A stretch of DNA of 9,218 nt from CAZAGA01 sp041912175 (GTDB lineage: Bacteria; Chloroflexota; Anaerolineae; Anaerolineales; UBA4823), in the NCBI GenBank assembly GCA_041912175.1, contig JAYRNN010000184.1, positions 1-9,218 of the forward strand, in the 5' to 3' direction. Both the position numbers and the translations under genes were made by a program. The notes beneath the pieces are model-generated. The model had not been told where the DNA came from. It was given only the letters and a program-made list of their open reading frames with translations, and made no database searches. Shown here one piece after another: positions 1 through 6,826 of the stretch (the first letter of the stretch is position 1; every line of letters begins with the position of its first letter).

Positions 1-460
1 CGCCATGCGTTTCGAAGGGGTAACCACGATTTGGGACAAAAACAACGGCTCGTCCGCCAGGCTTCAAAACACGCACCATTTCCTCGACAGACTGTCGATC
101 ATCCTGGACATGTTCCAGTACCTCATGGCTTAATATCAGGTCAAAAGTTTGCTCCGAGAAAGGAAGGCCCTCTCCGGCAGCACAGACGATCGTATCGGAA
201 CGCTGGCGCGCCTCCAGCGTGCGATCGAAATCATACTCCAGGCCAATGACTTTGCCCGCCAAAGGTCTTAAGTGTTCGACATACATCCCTACACCACATC
301 CATTTTCGAGCACCTGGCCCTTAATCCGCTCGCCGGCTGCCTGGAGGATCATCTGCAGTCGACGTTCCTGGCCCGCCCGCCATACATAAGATGGTTCGCC
401 GCGCAGAGCTGCTTTTTGCAAGTTTCTTCCGTTGGGCGTATCGCTCAATTCGGGCTTCAT
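1..460 (-). CDS. class I SAM-dependent methyltransferase, C-terminus beyond window
   Basis: The first 153 residues of a Methyltransf_11-type enzyme are visible; the rest runs off the left edge. Motif I is VLENGCGVGMYVEHL (residues 50-64), the acidic residue after strand 2 is in GLEYD (73-77), the post-motif helix region reads SHEVLEHVQD (111-120), and RVLKPGGRAVVFVPN (130-144) is the strand 5 turn. The first motif carries ENGCG where DxGCG is common, which still keeps the glycines that hold SAM. The substrate cannot be told from this part. The ATG at 460 lies 16 bp after the stop of the UbiE-like gene, so it is likely the last visible gene of the MFS-ubiE-methyltransferase transcript; only a weak GAGCGG-like ribosome site precedes it. 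No better in-frame start exists in the spacer. Family assignment is firm; function is unknown. Confidence 0.85.
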   Translation of the reverse strand, partial: MKPELSDTPNGRNLQKAALRGEPSYVWRAGQERRLQMILQAAGERIKGQVLENGCGVGMYVEHLRPLAGKVIGLEYDFDRTLEARQRSDTIVCAAGEGLPFSEQTFDLILSHEVLEHVQDDRQSVEEMVRVLKPGGRAVVFVPNRGYPFETHG

Positions 461-476
461 AGAGGTGTGATACCGC

Positions 477-1190
477 TCACTTAATTCCCCAATGAATGGC
501 AATTGTCCCGAACATCAGGCGTACAAACCCCACCCCCTCAAAACCGGCGGCTTGCATGCGGGCGGCCAGCCGCTCAGGTTCCAGAAAGTTCTCGGTCGTA
601 TTTGGCAGATATTGGTAGGCCTCGGACTGGCCTGCCACAAGACGGCCCAGAGTAGGAATCACCTGGTGCAAATGGATGCGGATAAAAGGGGCCAACAGGT
701 TATTTTCAGGCGGGGTGGTATCCAGCGCCACGAAACGCCCTCCAGGTTTCAGCACCCGGCGTTGTTCGGCCAGGCTCAGGTTGAGATCGGTCACATTTCG
801 CAGCAGGAAACCAGAGACTACCGCGTCAAATGAAGCCTCTGGGAAAGGAAGTTGGCGGGCGTCGGCCGCCGACCAGCCCAAGTTGTCCGCGCTGTAACGG
901 GGCTTGCCGATGGTCATCATGCCTAGCGTGAAGTCAGCCGCAATGACATTTGCTTTAGGACATTGCCGCAACGCTTCCCCGGCCAGGTCGCCTGTGCCGG
1001 CGCCGAGATCGAGCAGCCAATTGCTCGGAGCCAGGCGGGCGCGCTGAATGACCTGCCGGCGCCAGTTTACATCCTGTCCCATGGTCATCAGACGATTCAT
1101 CAGGTCGTAACGCGGCGCAATCCGCGCGAACATGTTTTGTACGTCGCGGACCCGATCCGCTTCAGGTTTGCTTAACAAGGCTTCCTCCAT
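477..1190 (-). CDS. ubiE: UbiE/MenG-type methyltransferase
   Basis: A 237-residue protein of normal length for the UbiE/MenG/COQ5 family, which C-methylates demethylmenaquinone (or a benzoquinone) with SAM at the inner face of the membrane. Family signatures run end to end: MFARIAPRYDLMNRLMTMG (20-38), motif I LLDLGAGTGDLA (59-70), DFTLGMM (86-92), the UbiE hallmark SGFLLRNVTD (126-135), RVLKPGGRFVALD (145-157), AYQYLPNTTENF (191-202) and the C-terminal FGTIAIHWG. The residues are somewhat divergent (for example FLLRN for the common FGLRN), so it could be a UbiE paralogue acting on another isoprenoid or lipid. No other menaquinone gene is visible here. The start is 12 bp after the stop of the MFS gene and the end is 16 bp before the next methyltransferase, indicating one transcript. 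The ribosome site is weak, so translation may depend on the upstream gene. Confidence 0.85.
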   Translation of the reverse strand: MEEALLSKPEADRVRDVQNMFARIAPRYDLMNRLMTMGQDVNWRRQVIQRARLAPSNWLLDLGAGTGDLAGEALRQCPKANVIAADFTLGMMTIGKPRYSADNLGWSAADARQLPFPEASFDAVVSGFLLRNVTDLNLSLAEQRRVLKPGGRFVALDTTPPENNLLAPFIRIHLHQVIPTLGRLVAGQSEAYQYLPNTTENFLEPERLAARMQAAGFEGVGFVRLMFGTIAIHWGIK

Positions 1191-1202
1191 CCGAGGTCGA
1201 TA

Positions 1203-3215
1203 TTAATCGCTGCCATTTTGAGCAGCCATCAAGCGGGCGTCTTCCTGGTCAGCGACGCGCTTTCCTTCTTCTACATTCACGAAGGTCAATAGAACGCCGC
1301 CGATAACGAACAATACAATCAGGCTCAGCACTGCCGGGCGGCTGCTGCCAAACATGCTGCCTGCTGCGGCGAACATCAAAGGTCCGATGATCGCTGAGAA
1401 CTTTTCCATCACTCCGAACAGGCCGAAGAATTCTCCGCTTTTTGAGGCCGGCGACATGGCCGCATACAGACTGCGGCTGAGCGCCTGGCTGCCGCCTTGG
1501 ACGATGGCGATCATCCAGGCCAGGAACCAGAACTCGATCACCGAGTTCAGGAAATAGCCCCACACGGCCACAGCCATATAAATAATGAGCGCTAACAAGA
1601 TTGTGCGTTTCGTATCCAGTGTTTGAGCCAGGCGACTAAATAACCGTGCGCCTAGCAACAAGGAAAGGAGTACGCCGATGATCTCTATGGCTAGGATCAA
1701 CCCGATAATCATTAATAAATTACTTTGGCGGATGCCGGGCAGAATCGTGATCGCGGCCAGTGAGATGGCATTCCCCTGGCTGGCGAGGTTCTTTTGGCCA
1801 GCGCTGATCAGGCCTAGCGTATGCTCGCCAGCCGTCGCAGCCTGGAAGGTCTGGCTGACATCGTAACGTAAAGTTGGACTATAAGCATCAATGGTTATCG
1901 GCTGATCCGTATGCGGGTCGAGCAGCGGCTGACCGTCCACATACACCGCCCAGATACCGTAATTGGGTCCCTGGCTATAAGTAAGCATGAATTTCTGGCC
2001 GTTGAAGGCAAATTGGTAACCGGTTGTTGGGTCTTCGGAAATCGCGTAAATTGCACTTTGTTTGCTGCCCAAATCCTGCGCAGAAATAGAGGTCTGCTGC
2101 CAATCGCCGGTGTACTGAATCGCGGCATCGCTTGCCAGGTAGGCGCCTTCGCCTTTTGCATTGCCGATATCCGAAAACCGGGCGGGGGGGGCGCCGGTGA
2201 TGCTTTCAGGTAGATTGTGCGCCCCCCATAGCCCAATGACTGGCAGGGCGATAAGATTGAATAAAACGAAAGCCAGGTACACCGGGCGGCGCTTATCTCC
2301 TGCGCTGGGCAGGCGCCCAAAGATCAGGCTGAAAGGGATGCCAACAAATTGGACCAACAGCAGAGCCAGGATCAACTCGACGCTCCCAAAACCCAGCTCA
2401 GCCCCATAAATGGCGGCTACGCCGATGATCGTGCCTATGCCGTCATTGTAAATAAGAAATGCCAGTAAAAATTTAAAAAGCTCGCGATATTGGCGGATGT
2501 CTTTTAGCGTAGCGCCCAACCGCTTAAAGCTGGCGCTGATTATTTTTTCGTTATGTTCTAGCTTGATGGGCGCGGCCGGGGGCTCTGGAACTCGTCGTAA
2601 GAGCGGTATGGTGAAAATTCCCCACCAGATTGCCACGCTCAAAAATGAGAGGCGCGCCCCCCAGGTGCCTGGCAGCAGTTGAATCATGACTACGTTGATC
2701 GCTAGCAAGATGCCGCCGCCCAGGTAGCCCATCGCATACCCACGCGCTGAAACGCGATCTTGATCTTCATCTCGAGCGACATGCGGCAGCAGAGCATCGT
2801 AAAAGGTGTTTGCCCCGCTGAATCCGATCCGCCCCAGGATGCCTAAGATCGAAGCCAACACCCAGTCTCCGGTGCTGACCAAAATCAAGAGCGCCGTCGC
2901 AACGATGCCGATTCCGGCAAAGATCGACAGGAATTTCTTCTTGCCGCGCATTACATCGGAGACCGTGCCGAGTATCGGAGATAGAATCGCAATAATAAAC
3001 AAAGAAAGGCTAAGCCCAAAACTCCAATAAGAGGTTGCAACGGTCGCGCTGGGAAGCGTAGCCCCTGCTACCTGGCTGAAATAGATGGGCAATACGGCCG
3101 CCAGGATGGTCGTGGCGAAGGCCGAATTTGCCCAGTCATACATCGTCCAGGCCCAAATCCGGCGCTCGTATTCTTCTTTGCTAATCGCCTTGAAAGCATC
3201 ATAAGTGGTTGCCAT
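1203..3215 (-). CDS. UMF1/Atg22-family MFS transporter with inserted jelly-roll domain
   Basis: A 670-residue membrane protein. The N-terminus (ERRIWAWTMYDWANSAFATT, about 16-35) and GGSQALSRSLYAAMSPASKS (574-593), followed by EFFGLFG, are signatures of the UMF1/Atg22 branch of the major facilitator superfamily, whose bacterial substrates are mostly unknown. Family members usually have about 420-460 residues and 12 membrane segments. Here segments 1-6 lie at about 30-205 and segments 7-8 at 248-300. An extra hydrophobic segment (311-330), a soluble domain (about 335-495) and another segment (498-521) then come before the usual last four (538-647). The start ATG has GGAG six to seven bases upstream and is preceded by a promoter-like box, so it leads the minus-strand operon with the two methyltransferases. 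Substrate is not predictable; efflux or uptake of a small metabolite is possible. Confidence 0.85.
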   Translation of the reverse strand: MATTYDAFKAISKEEYERRIWAWTMYDWANSAFATTILAAVLPIYFSQVAGATLPSATVATSYWSFGLSLSLFIIAILSPILGTVSDVMRGKKKFLSIFAGIGIVATALLILVSTGDWVLASILGILGRIGFSGANTFYDALLPHVARDEDQDRVSARGYAMGYLGGGILLAINVVMIQLLPGTWGARLSFLSVAIWWGIFTIPLLRRVPEPPAAPIKLEHNEKIISASFKRLGATLKDIRQYRELFKFLLAFLIYNDGIGTIIGVAAIYGAELGFGSVELILALLLVQFVGIPFSLIFGRLPSAGDKRRPVYLAFVLFNLIALPVIGLWGAHNLPESITGAPPARFSDIGNAKGEGAYLASDAAIQYTGDWQQTSISAQDLGSKQSAIYAISEDPTTGYQFAFNGQKFMLTYSQGPNYGIWAVYVDGQPLLDPHTDQPITIDAYSPTLRYDVSQTFQAATAGEHTLGLISAGQKNLASQGNAISLAAITILPGIRQSNLLMIIGLILAIEIIGVLLSLLLGARLFSRLAQTLDTKRTILLALIIYMAVAVWGYFLNSVIEFWFLAWMIAIVQGGSQALSRSLYAAMSPASKSGEFFGLFGVMEKFSAIIGPLMFAAAGSMFGSSRPAVLSLIVLFVIGGVLLTFVNVEEGKRVADQEDARLMAAQNGSD
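1731..2213 (-). other. jelly-roll (carbohydrate-binding-like) domain inside the MFS gene
   Basis: Residues about 335-495 of the transporter are not MFS sequence. They read like a complete beta-sandwich of the type often found in secreted proteins: AIQYTGDWQQTS (365-376) as the first strands, FNGQKFMLTYSQGPNYGIWA (404-423) with VYVDGQPLL following, then DAYSPTLRYD (443-452), AGEHTLGLISAGQKN (462-476) and ASQGNAISLAAITI (478-491). The order Y-x-G-x-W, GPNYG, YVDG, YSPT, GxHTL, GxKN, SxG is that of the domain seen in cell-surface proteins of Chloroflexota and others, recalled from memory. It is flanked by one extra hydrophobic segment on each side and by basic cytoplasmic loops (GDKRR at 306-310, LDTKR at 533-537). 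By the positive-inside rule the domain therefore lies outside the membrane. Confidence 0.7.
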
Positions 3216-3269
3216 TCAGGACTCCGATCGAGGTCACCTAGAATATTAGAATGCAATGCTCTGCTTGAT

Positions 3270-3275
3270 ATTATA
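3270..3275 (-). promoter_or_regulatory. -10 box of the MFS-ubiE-methyltransferase operon
   Basis: Read on the minus strand this is a perfect TATAAT about 55 bases before the MFS start codon, giving an expected leader of about 48 nt. No good TTGACA-like -35 lies 16-18 bases upstream (best TGCTCA, 3 of 6), so an activator may help or another start may be used. The surrounding spacer is AT-rich, which fits a divergent promoter region. Confidence 0.45.
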
Positions 3276-3491
3276 AGTTAATGTTGTTGACGATGAGCAG
3301 GATTCTGCACATTAAATCATCTTTTTTTGTTATATAATTAATAATTAGAAACGCACGACCAATCATTTGCTGTTTTAATGTAATTATTCTTTTTTATTTT
3401 CGCTTGCTCGAGTCTGGCTCACCGGTTGGGTGAGGTGCATTTATTCTAATTTTGAATTTATTCGCCGCTTACCTGGCAGCAAGAAAGTTGT

Positions 3492-3520
3492 TTGACCCCC
3501 CGGGAGAGTGCGGGTAGACT
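3492..3520 (+). promoter_or_regulatory. sigma70-type promoter of the yacL-cysS operon
   Basis: TTGACC (3492-3497) and TAGACT (3515-3520) are separated by exactly 17 bases. Transcription would begin near 3527, giving an unusually long leader of about 124 nt before the yacL-like start codon. The same box pair (TTGACG, 17 bases, TAGACT) recurs upstream of the tRNA-tuf unit at 8436-8464, which supports it as a real housekeeping promoter form in this genome. Confidence 0.6.
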
Positions 3521-3579
3521 GATCATCAGATTTTCAGCCATCGCCGGCTGGGAACCTGTGTGAACGGCAGACTCGAATG

Positions 3580-3635
3580 AGCGCAATTCAGTTGCATAGA
3601 TTTTATGCGACGAAAGTGCGCTTTTTCTGTTTTTA
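3580..3635 (+). terminator. terminator-like hairpin in the leader of the yacL-like gene
   Basis: A two-tier hairpin lies in the 5' leader. The outer stem is AGCGCA (3580-3585) with TGCGCT (3617-3622). After a 5/5 internal loop, the inner stem is GTTGCATA (3591-3598) with TATGCGAC (3604-3611), which includes one G-U pair and has a five-base loop. TTTTTCTGTTTTT follows at once, the form of an intrinsic terminator. The GGAG ribosome site of the next gene (3640-3643) lies just after it. It could be an attenuator of the operon, or end a short RNA of about 105 nt started at the promoter at 3492-3520. I see no clear competing antiterminator helix and no known riboswitch motif. Confidence 0.55.
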
Positions 3636-3650
3636 TCCTGGAGTTATTTT

Positions 3651-4754
3651 ATGAAAAGGGTCGATCTCATTTTTCGCCTCGCCTTTATGGTAATATTTGC
3701 AGGCATTGGGGCCTATTATGGCATTAAGCTTACCGATCTGGTGAACCAATCGCAAGTTTTGGGAAGCACAGTGATATCGCCAATTGTGGGGGCGGCGATA
3801 TTAGGAGTATTAAGCGGTTTAGTTGGCTTTATCATTGCGCCGTACCTGACTACGATTCCGGCCCATGGTTTGCGTGTGTTATTAACCAAGCTTTCGACGC
3901 AGACGCTGGTTGCCGCATTAGTTGGCCTGGTAGCAGGTTTGATCGTCGCCGCGCTACTGGCTTTCCCATTATCCTTCTTGCCGGCGCCATTCGGCACGGT
4001 CCTTCCTTTCATCGGCGTGGTCGTTTTTAGCTACGTTGGCGTGATGGTATTCGTCATGCGTCAAAATGATATTTTTGGCGGATTTCGCACGCGTTTTTCT
4101 GGGCATGCCAATGCGCCATTAGAGGAAGCGGTCAAAACCGAATCTGAAGCCGCTGGTATCGTATTGTGTGATACGAGTGTCATTATCGATGGGCGAATTG
4201 CAGATGTAGCTCGTACGGGTTTTTTGATGGGGACTCTCTTAATCCCACGTTTTGTTTTAAACGAATTACAATACATCGCCGACTCGCCAGACAACCTGCG
4301 CAGGCAGCGCGGGCGGCGTGGGATGGAAGTTTTGTCACAGCTTCAAAAGGACTCTACCGTGCCGGTTAAAATAAGTGATATTGATGTCGAAGGAATTCGG
4401 GAGGTCGACGAGAAGCTGGTTGTATTGGCCAGGCAATTGCACGCCCCGATTCTGACCAACGATTACAACCTGAACCGGGTGGCAGAACTGCAAGGCGTCA
4501 AAGTGTTGAATGTCAACGAGCTGGCGAATGCAGTCAAATCGGTGTTATTGCCAGGCGAATCTCTGGTGGTGACTATTATCCAGGAGGGGCGTGAATTAGG
4601 GCAGGGTGTGGCCTACCTGGATGATGGAACAATGGTGGTTGTCGAAGACGGCCGTGAGCGTCTCAACAACCAGGTGGCCGTCATGGTAACCAAGATCTTG
4701 CAAACCAACGCCGGGCGAATGATTTTTGCTCGCCTTGAAGATGGTGGAAAGTAG
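3651..4754 (+). CDS. yacL: YacL-like membrane protein with PIN and TRAM domains
   Basis: A 367-residue protein with the same length and plan as Bacillus YacL (366). Four hydrophobic segments lie at about 7-24, 41-64, 84-106 and 115-136. A PIN (PilT N-terminus) nuclease domain follows at about 170-290 and a TRAM-type RNA-binding beta-barrel at about 299-360. The acidic PIN residues are present: D174 in LCDTSVIIDGRI, E205 in VLNELQYIAD, D253 in EVDEKL and D271 in LTNDYNLNRVAEL. This suggests a membrane-anchored, metal-dependent RNase or RNA-binding protein; the cellular substrate of this family is not well established. The ATG has GGAG seven bases upstream. It leads a plus-strand operon with cysS nine bases downstream, an arrangement that recalls the yacL...cysS...rlmB block of Firmicutes. 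Confidence 0.9.
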   Translation: MKRVDLIFRLAFMVIFAGIGAYYGIKLTDLVNQSQVLGSTVISPIVGAAILGVLSGLVGFIIAPYLTTIPAHGLRVLLTKLSTQTLVAALVGLVAGLIVAALLAFPLSFLPAPFGTVLPFIGVVVFSYVGVMVFVMRQNDIFGGFRTRFSGHANAPLEEAVKTESEAAGIVLCDTSVIIDGRIADVARTGFLMGTLLIPRFVLNELQYIADSPDNLRRQRGRRGMEVLSQLQKDSTVPVKISDIDVEGIREVDEKLVVLARQLHAPILTNDYNLNRVAELQGVKVLNVNELANAVKSVLLPGESLVVTIIQEGRELGQGVAYLDDGTMVVVEDGRERLNNQVAVMVTKILQTNAGRMIFARLEDGGK

Positions 4755-4763
4755 AGTAGGGAA

Positions 4764-6164
4764 ATGTCTTTACAAGTTTATAACACGCTGACGCGGCAAA
4801 AAGAAATATTTGAAACCTTAGAACCTGGCCAGGTACGCATGTATGTTTGCGGCCCTACGGTTTATTCAGATGCGCACATCGGCCATGCGATGTCGGCCAT
4901 GGTTTTTGATATCATTCGGCGCTACCTGGAATATAAGGGCTACCATGTTCGCTATGTCATGAACTATACCGATGTCGATGACAAAATTATTCGTCGTGCC
5001 AATGAAAAAGGCGTGGATCCCTACAGTTTAGCGGAATATTACATCCACGAATTTCGCCAGAACCTGGAAGACCTGAAAATCCTGCCTGCCACGGTTAATC
5101 CACGCGCCACTCAGGAAATGGAGCAGATCCTGGCCATGGTGCAAGGTTTGATCGATAAAGGCTTTGCTTACGAGTCCGGCGGAGATGTTTACTTCCGGGT
5201 TCAAAAAGATCCCAATTATGGCAAACTGTCTGGGCGTCAAATCGATGATATGCAGGCTGGGGCGCGTATTGAGGTGGGCGAGCTAAAAGAACATCCGATG
5301 GACTTCGCTCTTTGGAAAGCTGCTAAACCAGGCGAACCGGCTTGGGAGAGCCCCTGGGGTCCCGGCCGACCGGGCTGGCACATCGAATGCTCTGCGATGA
5401 ACCTGAACCATTTAGGCGAACAGATCGATATCCATGGTGGTGGGAATGATTTGATTTTCCCCCATCACGAGAACGAGATCGCTCAAACAGAGAGCCTGAC
5501 ACAAAAATCCTTCGCCCGTTATTGGATCCACAACGGCATGCTGCAGCTCTCTGGCGAAAAGATGTCTAAATCTCTAGGGAACCTGATTACGATCAAGGAT
5601 TTCCTGGAAAGCCACGAAGCGGATGCCCTGCGGTTAATGGTGTTAAATTCGAGTTACCGTGGGCCATTGACTTTTAGCGAAGATGTAGTCGCGCAATCGG
5701 AACGCGCGCTGGAACGCTTACGCTCCGCTATGCGGCCAGCTAGCTCCGCTACGGAAATCGCCTCTCTCGAAACGATACAGACTTTGCAACAGCAAACCCC
5801 CTCGGCCTGCCAGAGCTTTATAAATGCCATGGATGACGACTTTAATACAGCCGGCGCGTTAGGCGTGCTATTCGACCTGGTACGGGCAATCAACCAGGCG
5901 CGCGACGCGGGTGTAGGACAGGCTAACTTGAAAAAAGCGCAGGACACACTGGTCGAGTTGACTGGTGTGCTGGGCCTGAGCATGCAGCGTCCGGTCTCTA
6001 AAGGCGCCGAAGCCGATCCATTTATCAATCTGCTGGTTGAGATCCGCAAGGAACTGCGCGCTCAGAAGCTGTGGGCGCTTTCCGACTTGGTGAGAAACCG
6101 CTTAAATGAGCTGGATGTTGCCCTCGAAGATAGCAAGGACGGCACGACCTGGAATTGGAAATGA
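4764..6164 (+). CDS. cysS: cysteine--tRNA ligase
   Basis: A 466-residue class I aminoacyl-tRNA synthetase that charges tRNA-Cys with cysteine using ATP; it acts in the cytoplasm. The HIGH motif is in SDAHIGHA (residues 38-41) and KMSKS is at 266-270 (GEKMSKSLGN). The zinc-binding set expected from the E. coli enzyme is visible as C29 (YVCGPTVY), C209 (WHIECSAMN), H234 and E238 (FPHHENEI). The C-terminal helical DALR-type region (about 340 onward) and the tail ending in DGTTWNWK, typical of CysRS, are complete. Nothing is missing. The ATG follows an AGGG ribosome site within the 9-bp gap after the PIN/TRAM gene. The stop codon overlaps the start of the next gene (ATGA), so the two are likely translationally coupled. 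Confidence 0.97.
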   Translation: MSLQVYNTLTRQKEIFETLEPGQVRMYVCGPTVYSDAHIGHAMSAMVFDIIRRYLEYKGYHVRYVMNYTDVDDKIIRRANEKGVDPYSLAEYYIHEFRQNLEDLKILPATVNPRATQEMEQILAMVQGLIDKGFAYESGGDVYFRVQKDPNYGKLSGRQIDDMQAGARIEVGELKEHPMDFALWKAAKPGEPAWESPWGPGRPGWHIECSAMNLNHLGEQIDIHGGGNDLIFPHHENEIAQTESLTQKSFARYWIHNGMLQLSGEKMSKSLGNLITIKDFLESHEADALRLMVLNSSYRGPLTFSEDVVAQSERALERLRSAMRPASSATEIASLETIQTLQQQTPSACQSFINAMDDDFNTAGALGVLFDLVRAINQARDAGVGQANLKKAQDTLVELTGVLGLSMQRPVSKGAEADPFINLLVEIRKELRAQKLWALSDLVRNRLNELDVALEDSKDGTTWNWK

Positions 6165-6826
6165 CCGGGCAGCAAGACACAGGGTGGAGCCAGCAACCCG
6201 CGACGCCTGATCCATTCCCTCCCGGCGATTTCGATGATTGGGCGCAGACGTATGACCAGGATGTCCTGGACAGCGGATTTCCCTTTGATGGCTATTCCCA
6301 GGTTTTAGAAACAACCTTGCGCTTGGCCGATGTTCACTCCGGCCAGAGTGTGCTGGATTTGGGGGTTGGCACTGGCAATTTATCGATCTTATTCGCTCAA
6401 CAAGGTTGTTTGCTATTCGGCGTTGACTACTCTGCGCGGATGTTGGAATACGCACAGCGTAAACTTCCGCAGGCTGTGCTCGTCCAGGCCGACTTGCGCC
6501 AGGATTGGCCCGTGGCACTAGACAGGCCTTTTGATCGGGTCATCTCCGCCTATGTTTTTCACCATTTCGCCTTAGAAAAGAAAATTGCGCTGCTGGCCCA
6601 CCTCGCCACTCTTCTCTCTCCAGATGGCCGCATCGTCATCGCCGACCTTGCATTCACCACGCAACTCGCATTACAGGTTGTTCGGGATACGCTTGGTTCA
6701 GACTGGGAGGATGAGTATTATTGGGTAGCAGAGGAAACATTGCCCGCCCTGGCGAAAGCCGGATTCAGAGCCAGCTTCCAGCAGGTCTCATCTTGCGCGG
6801 GTGTGTTTGTGATCCCTAAGCCATGA
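6161..6826 (+). CDS. YrrT-like SAM-dependent methyltransferase
   Basis: A 221-residue class I methyltransferase. FDDWAQTYDQDV (24-35) opens the fold. Motif I is VLDLGVGTGNLSILF (64-78), the ribose-binding acid is D89 (GVDYSARMLEYA), the central region reads DRVISAYVFHHF (125-136) and strand 5 follows LLSPDGRIVIAD (151-162). This order resembles B. subtilis YrrT (FxxWAxxYDxxV, GVGTGNL, SYAFHHL, FAD), a methyltransferase of the methionine/cysteine recycling operon; that comparison is from memory. A TTG at 6155 could extend it by two residues. I chose the ATG at 6161 because it overlaps the cysS stop as ATGA. Its own stop overlaps the rlmB start the same way, so it is embedded in the operon. It occupies the place of mrnC between cysS and rlmB. 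The methylated substrate is unknown. Confidence 0.85.
   Translation: MTGQQDTGWSQQPATPDPFPPGDFDDWAQTYDQDVLDSGFPFDGYSQVLETTLRLADVHSGQSVLDLGVGTGNLSILFAQQGCLLFGVDYSARMLEYAQRKLPQAVLVQADLRQDWPVALDRPFDRVISAYVFHHFALEKKIALLAHLATLLSPDGRIVIADLAFTTQLALQVVRDTLGSDWEDEYYWVAEETLPALAKAGFRASFQQVSSCAGVFVIPKP

Larger units (their letters stand above)
3216..3650. other. divergent intergenic region
   Basis: This 435-bp spacer separates the minus-strand MFS operon from the plus-strand yacL operon. The left half (about 3240-3480) is AT-rich, with runs such as CTTTTTTTG and TTATATAATTAATAATTAG and no convincing ORF. A 6-bp hairpin CTCACC-GGTTG-GGTGAG lies at 3418-3434 with no clear role. The right half holds the yacL promoter and leader described separately. 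I recognise no named riboswitch or small RNA in it. Confidence 0.7.

Noticed and set aside
492..833. Plus-strand ORF opposite the UbiE-like gene (113 codons).
   Set aside because: It is the antisense shadow of a well-supported gene and its translation has no recognisable domain.
1895..2320. Minus-strand 141-codon ORF inside the MFS gene in another frame.
   Set aside because: Low-complexity, Pro/Arg/Ser-rich translation, fully contained in a gene whose frame is supported by family motifs.
6155..6160. TTG start two codons upstream of the YrrT-like methyltransferase ATG.
   Set aside because: The ATG at 6161 forms the ATGA overlap with cysS, the same junction used at the next gene pair.
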